64,000 nt of DNA from Bdellovibrionales bacterium RIFCSPHIGHO2_01_FULL_40_29 (GTDB lineage Bacteria > Bdellovibrionota > Bdellovibrionia > Bdellovibrionales > Bdellovibrionaceae), in assembly GCA_001771815.1 (NCBI GenBank), contig MEPU01000004.1:620001-684000 (forward strand), read 5' to 3'. The stretch's first letter is position 1, and each line of letters begins with the position of its first letter. This document shows positions 51,061 through 58,202 of this stretch, piece by piece. The notes under the pieces are model-generated. The model made no database searches. It was not told the DNA's origin and saw only the letters and a program-made list of their open reading frames with translations. A program made the translations under genes and the position numbers.

Positions 51061-51999
51061 TTAATCAATGGTCAACCGCGAAGACGCCAACTTTAAAAGA
51101 GTCAGTTCAGATTGCAGAATCTGACTTATTTTTGCAGGTATTGAAACTGGACTTAGATCTTTAATTGTTTTCAATTCATCCAAGTTCTTTTGATGCAGTG
51201 ACAAATATTTTTCAGTTTGCGCCTGCACATTTGTCTTAAAATACGGCCGCATCCGAAATCTCAAAAACCAATTTGCCGTGGAGTAATGAATCGGAAATTC
51301 CGCTGGTTCTTTCTTTTTTTGAAACTGAAAATGCCCCCAAGCGGCAACCATTAAAAACTGAATTGCATAAATTAAAATCACACTAGTAATCAGAAATTCG
51401 AATCGTCCACTCGTCATGGATTGATGAAAAAATCCTTGCGAATGAAAATAATCAAGACTGACTAATGACAAAATGGCTCCGATAAACCACCCTAGTAATT
51501 CCATGGACATGATACGTTTCCATAAGATACGAGACTCGCTGACCAAGTCGATATGCAACCACCACATATAAGTATCTCGCGCCAGCATAGTTCCCAATAC
51601 ACCGGTCAATGCCAAATTCAAATGCACATCAGATTTTAATAAAAAATAAAATAAGATTGAAATGAATAAAACATCTTTTCTAAAAATCCATTCCAAGAAA
51701 AAGAAAATAAAAAAGACCATCACCATATTCTGAGCTCGCCCATCTAAAGACCAAAATAAAAAATCCTGTCCTCCCAAAACCTGCTGCAAAGACCAACTGT
51801 TTTTAGTCGGATCAAAGTAAAGAAAAACAAGAACAAGTAATAATGGCCAAGAGGCCAAACGCGAAAAGCAAAGCTGCATCAGATTGCTTCTTGCTTCGCC
51901 CATATTAAAATCCAACTTAATCATGGCTTCTAACTGCGACCGAGACGGAGTGAATGACCAAAAAACTTCGTGCAGTGACGTTTTAATTGCCTGTATCAA
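51061..51999 (-). CDS. Multi-pass membrane protein of unknown function
   Basis: 312 residues with a TTG start at 51999, chosen because GGAGG lies 5 bases ahead; the in-frame ATG at 52011 is inside that ribosome site. About seven membrane helices between residues 40 and 235 are followed by a helical cytoplasmic tail (about 245-312). The helix pattern, with two His residues in loops (WWLHIDLV and YFHSQGFFHQ), loosely recalls HTTM proteins but I do not see a firm family match. It overlaps the end of rsmJ by 17 bases, suggesting cotranslation. Confidence 0.55.
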   Translation of the reverse strand: MIQAIKTSLHEVFWSFTPSRSQLEAMIKLDFNMGEARSNLMQLCFSRLASWPLLLVLVFLYFDPTKNSWSLQQVLGGQDFLFWSLDGRAQNMVMVFFIFFFLEWIFRKDVLFISILFYFLLKSDVHLNLALTGVLGTMLARDTYMWWLHIDLVSESRILWKRIMSMELLGWFIGAILSLVSLDYFHSQGFFHQSMTSGRFEFLITSVILIYAIQFLMVAAWGHFQFQKKKEPAEFPIHYSTANWFLRFRMRPYFKTNVQAQTEKYLSLHQKNLDELKTIKDLSPVSIPAKISQILQSELTLLKLASSRLTID

Positions 52000-52702
52000 G
52001 TCGACCTCCATAAATATCAAAACGAATAAGCTTTCCCGTCATCGCCGTTATTGGTTTAGGTCGAAGGGGTTCGGCCTTTAACGGCCGCTTCACGACTATT
52101 CGCTGCGCAAGTTTGCTTTCAATAGCCGCTTCAATAACTGCCGCTGAATCCGTATCACAACCTACCAATTCACGAAATATAATCATTTCCTGTCGCGGTA
52201 AAGCTGATTTTTTCTTTTCGGGAAACATCGGATCAAAATAAATCACATCATACTGTTCCGTAGTCTTTTTGAGAAAATCTTGAGCTGATCCAAAATGAAA
52301 TTCAATGCCACTTTGCTCTGCTGGAAAAAGTTGATTCCAAGCCGTTTTTAAAGCTAAAAACACAATTGGATTTCTTTCGACCGCAGTCACTTGATAACCT
52401 AATTGCGATAAAAAAATGGCATCAATCCCAAGGCCAGCGCTAAGATCCAAAACACGGCGACCAACTCGACCGGCCCCCATGGCCTTACTTAAAAGTTCTG
52501 TCTTTATAGAACCTTTTTTTTTTTGATAATTGCCTTTGTCCCGAATGAAATCAATTGAAAGCTTACGCCCGTCCAGATCGTAAATAATTGGAATTTCAGA
52601 GGTAAAATCTATTTTTCGAATGGTTTCTGTTTGAGCATTAGAATTTTTTAAAAATCGGAGCCATTCATCAGCCATAACAGATTCACTATTTATAATCTCC
52701 AT
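51983..52702 (-). CDS. rsmJ: 16S rRNA (guanine-1516-N2)-methyltransferase
   Basis: 239 residues. Motifs of RsmJ: RVLDLSAGLGIDAIFLSQLG (SAM), VTAVERNPIVFLALK, YDVIYFDPMFPEKKKSALPR and RIVVKRPLKAEPL. The enzyme methylates G1516 of 16S rRNA. It overlaps the UbiA-like gene by 13 bases and the following membrane protein by 17. Confidence 0.92.
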   Translation of the reverse strand: MEIINSESVMADEWLRFLKNSNAQTETIRKIDFTSEIPIIYDLDGRKLSIDFIRDKGNYQKKKGSIKTELLSKAMGAGRVGRRVLDLSAGLGIDAIFLSQLGYQVTAVERNPIVFLALKTAWNQLFPAEQSGIEFHFGSAQDFLKKTTEQYDVIYFDPMFPEKKKSALPRQEMIIFRELVGCDTDSAAVIEAAIESKLAQRIVVKRPLKAEPLRPKPITAMTGKLIRFDIYGGRLDTGN

Positions 52703-53766
52703 GATGTTCCGATCATTTCGATAAAAAGAATCGCCACCATCATAAGAAATAATAAATATGAAAAACGTTGAATCTTTCTCAGTTCGGACCCCAAAGGACT
52801 GGCGATTCTAAGTAATCGTATAAAAAACAAAATAGACACAAAAACTAAAACCAGACTGCTTCCCCACCAAAATTCTCCAAAAGAAAATAAAAAATGATAC
52901 CAACCCCATACTGTCAAACAGCCCAGCCACCAAAAAGCTAAAAACAACTTGGCATGGTCAAATCCCAAACGAGTGATTGAATTTTTAATCCCAGCCTGGG
53001 TTGAAGTCATCAAATGACTAAAGTTGTTCATATGCAAAAGAAACTGAACTAGACTTCCCCAAAAGATACCAAAAACAAGAGTTTGAAAATCTACGACACC
53101 ACCAGACGCCAACTGCAGCCCGGTCACTAATCCCAAACCCATGATTAAAAATAAAATAAATTCTCCGAAGAATTTATTCTTGTACGAATTTTGCTTTTGA
53201 AACTGGCCAAATAAAATAAATAATGAAACCGGAATAACGACTGCTATCGTAAGGGGTTGTAAAAGCAAAACTGGAAGTGATACAAAAAGTCCACAAATCA
53301 TCAAAGCCCAAGAGACCTTATTCAGGTTATATGCGGTAGCCCATCCCGCCAAGATGGGCTTGGGGGATGTTGAAATATTGACTCGATCAAATCCAGAGAT
53401 ATGGTCTACGATATCATTTCGAATATTCAATCCTGAAAAAATAAATGCCACAGCAATGATCGCCAAAAAAAGTGAAACGGGATCAGAAACTCCGATTTGA
53501 ATGCCACTCTTCGCAAGCACGAAAAAAAAAGGGAATAAAATAAGGATAAAACTTTTCAACTTAATAATACCTGCAAAACGAATAAACCAATTTGGTTTTC
53601 TTAACTGATCGAGTGGCACCAATTCAAACGTGACAATTTCGTTCGTCATTCCAACATTCAATGATTGAATAGGAATTGGACGTAAACCAGGATGAGAATG
53701 TCCCATCAAAAGATTCAAAAAATTAGAATCTTCTTTTTTTGCTGAAACAAACTGATTCTTTATCAT
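52690..53766 (-). CDS. UbiA-superfamily membrane protein with one degenerate metal site
   Basis: 358 residues from the ATG at 53766, which overlaps the polyprenyl synthase stop by 4 bases. About 70 extra N-terminal residues precede eight or nine membrane helices. The first prenyltransferase motif is intact (IRNDIVDHISGFDRVN, NDxxD), as is SPKPILAGW. The second motif, usually RDIETD before a GIKTLxVRLG stretch, is SHLMTS before QAGIKNSITRLG, so both of its aspartates are lost. UbiA enzymes need both motifs to bind Mg-diphosphate. The enzyme may be inactive or altered; an intact MenA paralogue is at 62538. It is coupled with a polyprenyl diphosphate synthase. Confidence 0.72.
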   Translation of the reverse strand: MIKNQFVSAKKEDSNFLNLLMGHSHPGLRPIPIQSLNVGMTNEIVTFELVPLDQLRKPNWFIRFAGIIKLKSFILILFPFFFVLAKSGIQIGVSDPVSLFLAIIAVAFIFSGLNIRNDIVDHISGFDRVNISTSPKPILAGWATAYNLNKVSWALMICGLFVSLPVLLLQPLTIAVVIPVSLFILFGQFQKQNSYKNKFFGEFILFLIMGLGLVTGLQLASGGVVDFQTLVFGIFWGSLVQFLLHMNNFSHLMTSTQAGIKNSITRLGFDHAKLFLAFWWLGCLTVWGWYHFLFSFGEFWWGSSLVLVFVSILFFIRLLRIASPLGSELRKIQRFSYLLFLMMVAILFIEMIGTSWRL

Positions 53767-54758
53767 TTTGGTTTGCGGCGCCAATAAAGAATTTCAGTTA
53801 AAGGTTTTAAATTATCAATAATGGCTTTTTCTTTTTCAGGAAGCAACGATTGCAACATCGTTAAATGATGCTCATACAATTGAATTATTTTCTCATTTAA
53901 AGCATCAAATTCGCTAACTTTTTGTAAAAATAATTTCTTCCCAACTTCTAAATCAGTCGCAAAAATCAAATATAAATCATTTAGATTTTTTGACTTAATC
54001 AGCCGATCAATCTGAGAACGCTCCATATCTTTTGTCAAAAATGTGCCAAAAGAATTTAAATAGCCCGATTTCAAATCACCTAAAATAGCCTTGCCTTCAT
54101 CATTTCGAATATCATAATCCAATAGATCATCACCACGTTGAAAAAGCTGACCTAAAATGGTTCCCAGCTCTTCAAGTAATTTATGCAAACTTTCATCATA
54201 GCGCTCATGAGCAATAAAGGGAGCACGCAAACACCATTTAAAAAGTGATGCTGTCTTTAAATTATGAATACGATCCAATTGTTCAAGTGTCACAAAATAA
54301 TCGCCCACAATAGAATCCTGAAGCCATTCCCCTTCAAGCAAATCCGAGATCACTTGACTGGTGTATTGGACCAACTTGATATTTCCAAAACCGGAAAGAT
54401 TCACCATAACTCGAGCTAACAGATAGTCGCCCGCAAGAACGGCATACTCAGGAGTGTATTTTAACCAGGCTGCTTTTTTCCCGCGACGCAACTGCGAGCG
54501 ATCAACCAAATCATCATGCAATAATGAAGCATTATGGATAAACTCAATGGTTTGATTGAGAAGAACCTGAGTGCTTTGTTCCATAACAAGAGGGTCTGCA
54601 ATCAAACCCACTAACTTCGAACGAAATCCTTTGCCTCCAGCAAACAGATCCTCATAAAGCGAATTCAGCTTTGGTAAATAGGCCGGAAAGTCTTGTGAAG
54701 AATATAATTTAAACGCCATGGCAAGGGCCAGTTTTGTTAATTCTTCGTCTTGAGTCAA
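53763..54758 (-). CDS. Polyprenyl diphosphate synthase
   Basis: 331 residues in the frame opened by a TTG at 54758; an ATG at 54719 would give 318. Start uncertain: neither has a good ribosome site. The first Asp-rich motif is LLHDDLVDRSQLRRGKKAAW (DDxxD), the second is GDDLLDYD. E-type synthases elongate farnesyl or geranylgeranyl diphosphate to C40-C50 side chains for quinones. Likely supplies the side chain for menaquinone made by MenA. The start stands 20 bases from the divergent thioesterase ATG. Confidence 0.85.
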   Translation of the reverse strand: MTQDEELTKLALAMAFKLYSSQDFPAYLPKLNSLYEDLFAGGKGFRSKLVGLIADPLVMEQSTQVLLNQTIEFIHNASLLHDDLVDRSQLRRGKKAAWLKYTPEYAVLAGDYLLARVMVNLSGFGNIKLVQYTSQVISDLLEGEWLQDSIVGDYFVTLEQLDRIHNLKTASLFKWCLRAPFIAHERYDESLHKLLEELGTILGQLFQRGDDLLDYDIRNDEGKAILGDLKSGYLNSFGTFLTKDMERSQIDRLIKSKNLNDLYLIFATDLEVGKKLFLQKVSEFDALNEKIIQLYEHHLTMLQSLLPEKEKAIIDNLKPLTEILYWRRKPK

Positions 54759-54778
54759 GCCAGTCTAAGGCATAAGCT

Positions 54779-55201
54779 ATGTTCATGACTGAAATCTTTA
54801 AAAATCGCATTCAAATTAAGTTCCATCAGGCTGATCCTGCTGGAATTATGTATTTTGCTCAAATATTCACTCTTGCCCATGACTCATTTGAGCTGTTTAT
54901 CCAAAAAGCAGGCTTTACATGGACAGAGTGGTTTCAGGAAAACAAGTATTTGATTCCCATTCGACATGCAGAATCAGACTTTCAAAGACCCTTTTTAGCC
55001 GGTCAATTTTATGAAATTGAAGTGACCGTAGCCCATTTTTCAACATCCTCTTTTCAAATGCAGTATACTTTTAAAAAGAACGACGTTATCCATGCTGTTG
55101 TCAAAATGATCCACACGTGTTTGGATAAAAGCTCTTTTCAAAAAATAAATTTGCCTGAAGACATTAAAACTCGATTGTCTCCATTTTTAAAGGAAACTTA
55201 G
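54779..55201 (+). CDS. Hotdog-fold acyl-CoA thioesterase (MenI-like)
   Basis: 140 residues, 4-hydroxybenzoyl-CoA thioesterase type. QIKFHQADPAGIMYFAQIF has the catalytic Asp (D in QADPAG) typical of the 4HBT-I branch. Related enzymes hydrolyse 1,4-dihydroxy-2-naphthoyl-CoA in menaquinone synthesis; with a polyprenyl synthase divergent and menA, menC and menE about 6 kb away, this is the best guess, not proof. AAGG stands 8 bases before the first ATG (54779); a second ATG is at 54785. Confidence 0.78.
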   Translation: MFMTEIFKNRIQIKFHQADPAGIMYFAQIFTLAHDSFELFIQKAGFTWTEWFQENKYLIPIRHAESDFQRPFLAGQFYEIEVTVAHFSTSSFQMQYTFKKNDVIHAVVKMIHTCLDKSSFQKINLPEDIKTRLSPFLKET

Positions 55202-55203
55202 TC

Positions 55204-55647
55204 ATGCCAAATACAGAAAAATTTTATAAAGACGGACTTCGTTTCGAATGCCAAGGTTCTGGAAAATGTTGCACATCCCATGGTGAATTTGGGTTCGTTT
55301 TTTTAACACCCGAAGATCGCCGCCGATTTGCTGATCATTTGAAAATCACAACTCGCGACTTCACTATGAAGTATTGCGACAGAACAAATGGAGTTTGGCA
55401 TCTTAAAGAAGATCCCAAAAATCCGGACTGCATGTTCTTAGAAGGTAAACGTTGCGGAGTCTACAAAGCCCGGCCATCACAATGCCGTACATGGCCGTTT
55501 TGGAAAGAAGTCATGAACGCAAAATCTTGGGCCAAGGATGTTGCTGCTTTTTGTCCAGGCGTCGGTAAAGGAAAACTCTGGAGCGAAAAAGAAATTGATT
55601 CCGTTTTGGCTGCTGAAAATGCCAGCGAAAAACGCCTTGGGAAATAG
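55204..55647 (+). CDS. YkgJ-family cysteine-cluster protein
   Basis: 147 residues. CQGSGKCCTSHGEFGFVFLT, then PDCMFLEGKRCGVYKARPSQ and CRTWPFW, and AFCPGVGKG form the metal-chelating cysteine pattern of the family (UPF0153). It follows the thioesterase gene by 2 bases. A shorter homologue is at 7641-8018. The function of such proteins is not known. Confidence 0.85.
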   Translation: MPNTEKFYKDGLRFECQGSGKCCTSHGEFGFVFLTPEDRRRFADHLKITTRDFTMKYCDRTNGVWHLKEDPKNPDCMFLEGKRCGVYKARPSQCRTWPFWKEVMNAKSWAKDVAAFCPGVGKGKLWSEKEIDSVLAAENASEKRLGK

Positions 55648-55845
55648 ACTACACTAAATGAACGAGGGCACTCTTGGAGGAATCATAGCAAGCCAGCAAG
55701 ACTAATAGCTGGCTCAAATAGGCTCTTTGTCACCAGAAGCAATATATTCGAATGAATAGGATTATTCAGTGATTCTTTCTACTAAAAAAACTAAATTCGC
55801 GCTATATCCCTTTGCTTACACTTCAAATTTACCGAATAGCTTCGA
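55648..55845. other. Intergenic region before the ADP-ribosyltransferase-like gene
   Basis: 198 bases. It contains an inverted pair AGCCAGC (55691-55697) and GCTGGCT (55708-55714) with a 10-base loop, possibly a terminator for the YkgJ gene (no T-run). No ribosome site with strong consensus precedes the GTG at 55846. Confidence 0.35.
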
Positions 55846-58131
55846 GTGAAGGTTCTTCTTTTTGTCATATTATTATGGAGTTCACAAAGCTTTGCAATTT
55901 GGGAACAACTTGCGCAGATTTCCTATCGACTTTCAAATCAAAAGTGCTCACAAGATAACACTGCAATCACTGACAATTCGCGATCGTGCACCGGAGAAAC
56001 TCCTGCGAAAAAAAATTTAGAAGCAGTTCAAAGTGTCCATGAAGATCTCTATTTTTCTTCTTTAGCTCAAATCCGCAAAGAAGCACTGACCTGTGCCGAG
56101 TCGGAATTAAAACATTTATCATCGAACAAAGTTGATTTTAAAAAATGGGCGGACGATCTGGAAATTAAAGTCGATGCCCTTGCTGTAGAGGGGAAAAATA
56201 TCGAGCTTCTGTCTCAAGAACTCTTAAGAAACCAGCGCGTACAAAAAAAGCTCAAGCTCTCAAAAGATGATGTCAAAGCAAAACAGAAATCTCTACTTGA
56301 AGCACAATCTCGTTATTCCGCAATCTTTGCATCAATTCCGTTTTCCGATCTAAAAGACGTGCAAAACTTAATTTCAAATCAAGTCGCGGATCAAATGAAT
56401 GGCCAAAACCCTGTTGCGTTGTCATTAAAGGAAATGAAAGACCTCAAATTTCGAGAAAAACTTAATAAAGTTATGACTAGTACAATGAAAACTATTCGAT
56501 CAGATACTGCCGAACTTCAATCCGGTATCGACTCTTGGGGAGTGAAAATTGATCGTGGCCTCAGGGAATCATTGGCACAAGATTATGATCTCGTAGCAGC
56601 ATTCAGAGAACGAGATCGTGCAGGAAGTTCTTTATCGAAAAGTATCTCGTGCTCTATCGATGAAAAATACGGTAAAGGTGCTGAACTTCGAGACAGATCC
56701 CTTATGATCGGATCTTTGGCCTCGACAGGGTTTGCGCTTGGAATACCAAGGCTTGCCCTTGCCGGTTGGCTTGGACGAGCAGCTGCCGGAGCTGCTGCCG
56801 GCGGCCAAATCTCGGTTAGATCTGCTTTAATTTACAAAGCGGCCGTGACGTACCTTCCTTTGACTGTCAGTGCTGCCAGCGCTGGAAATGCAATCTCTAA
56901 ATCGTGTTTCAATTATACCAGCAGAGTAAAAGGCACTTCACAACCAGGTAAAAATCAATGCAGTCAATACTCTATCAAGAACCTATCACATGATAATTGT
57001 GTACTTGAAGCCTCGCTAGGAATAGTGGGGGGAGCAGCCGCTCTGTCGCGCACAGGTGCTGGAGTTAAGTTACTTTCACATATTAAAAAAGCTGAACCCA
57101 TCATACCTGATATCCAAAAAGCCTACACAATTTCTGTAACGAATGCAGCAGGACAAGTCGAACAACGAACAATCAGATTATTACCAAAAAATACTTATGG
57201 AATGCCGGAATCATTTGAAGGTAAGGTTTATGAATTAGCGATGACTGTGGACAGCCGTGAAGAGGGTTATAGTATTTTCCAAAGTTTAGTGCGAAAAGGA
57301 CCGAATGATTGGAAAAATGCTGTTATTCCACCGCTACAAGAAGGAAAAAATGCATTTGACGTTGATAAAAAATTATATGCCTATATAAGACCGACCGAGA
57401 GCGGGCATGAGGTTGGCAAGAGGCCTTTGGAGTTAGTTGTCACATTTCCAAATGAAAGCGATGGGCCCGCAGAAGCCGTAAATCTTTTAAAGAGCTTACA
57501 AGCTCATAAATTAAAAGCAGCGCCAACAGCACTTCAAGATATGGATCTTTCCTCTGTTGGGGCAAAAAATGAATGGGCTAAATACAGTTTTTCTCCATGG
57601 GCCAAAAATCTTTCTAGAGAAGAAAAGGATGCTTTAACTAAACTCGGAGGCCCTGAATACCGTGACGTCAATAGGTACTTGCGATCCCCTAATACCTCTA
57701 AAGATTTTGAAATTGATTCCATTGTGACAAAAGCTGATACCGCAATTTCGAAGGCTTCGCTCAATCGTGACATCACGACATATCGCTATGATTCATCACA
57801 GGATTTAGCAGAACTTTGGGATAAACTTTCAAAAACAGGAAATACCAAAGTTAAGGTACCGCTTCGAAATGACCCTGCTTACACGTTTACAACAATTGAT
57901 CCTACAGTGGCGGACTGGTGGAATAAAAGCCAACTCAAAGGAAAAGGAATTTTACTTCAAATTGATGTTCCGAAAGGTACACCCGCAGCATTCCTTGATG
58001 CCCAAGGCATACATTCAAACCGAGGGTATCTAGAGTTAGTCTTACCAAGAAATTCACCTTTTGAAGTCATTGGTGCCACACAAACTTCTACAGGCCAAAA
58101 AGTTTTAAAAGTACGTTACAAAGCAAACTGA
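55846..58131 (+). CDS. Large exported protein with a C3/VIP2-type ADP-ribosyltransferase domain
   Basis: 761 residues, GTG start without clear ribosome site; a signal peptide (about 1-17, MKVLLFVILLWSSQSFA) supports it. A helical and coiled-coil region (about 50-280) is followed by a hydrophobic Gly/Ala-rich segment (about 284-350) that could insert in membranes, then a linker. The last 180 residues match the ADPrib_exo_Tox fold: LSREEKDALTKLGGPEYRD then VNRYLRSP, the NAD-binding Arg in TYRYDSS (R647), FTTIDPTVADWW (STS-like, T682-T683), ILLQIDVPKGTPAAFLDA, and RGYLELVLPRNSPFEV with the catalytic Glu (E730) and Tyr at the first position of ExE (Y728). Predicted to modify a target protein with ADP-ribose; target unknown. 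Confidence 0.7.
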   Translation: MKVLLFVILLWSSQSFAIWEQLAQISYRLSNQKCSQDNTAITDNSRSCTGETPAKKNLEAVQSVHEDLYFSSLAQIRKEALTCAESELKHLSSNKVDFKKWADDLEIKVDALAVEGKNIELLSQELLRNQRVQKKLKLSKDDVKAKQKSLLEAQSRYSAIFASIPFSDLKDVQNLISNQVADQMNGQNPVALSLKEMKDLKFREKLNKVMTSTMKTIRSDTAELQSGIDSWGVKIDRGLRESLAQDYDLVAAFRERDRAGSSLSKSISCSIDEKYGKGAELRDRSLMIGSLASTGFALGIPRLALAGWLGRAAAGAAAGGQISVRSALIYKAAVTYLPLTVSAASAGNAISKSCFNYTSRVKGTSQPGKNQCSQYSIKNLSHDNCVLEASLGIVGGAAALSRTGAGVKLLSHIKKAEPIIPDIQKAYTISVTNAAGQVEQRTIRLLPKNTYGMPESFEGKVYELAMTVDSREEGYSIFQSLVRKGPNDWKNAVIPPLQEGKNAFDVDKKLYAYIRPTESGHEVGKRPLELVVTFPNESDGPAEAVNLLKSLQAHKLKAAPTALQDMDLSSVGAKNEWAKYSFSPWAKNLSREEKDALTKLGGPEYRDVNRYLRSPNTSKDFEIDSIVTKADTAISKASLNRDITTYRYDSSQDLAELWDKLSKTGNTKVKVPLRNDPAYTFTTIDPTVADWWNKSQLKGKGILLQIDVPKGTPAAFLDAQGIHSNRGYLELVLPRNSPFEVIGATQTSTGQKVLKVRYKAN

Positions 58132-58202
58132 TTTTTGAAATTCTCGATTTAAATCAATTAAAGCCACTCAAGTTGGATTGCAACTTGCATTAATACTTCT
58201 TT

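Noticed and set aside
7641..55647. The two YkgJ-family genes as recent duplicates
   Set aside because: They share only the cysteine pattern and differ in length and spacing, so an ancient family relationship is more likely.
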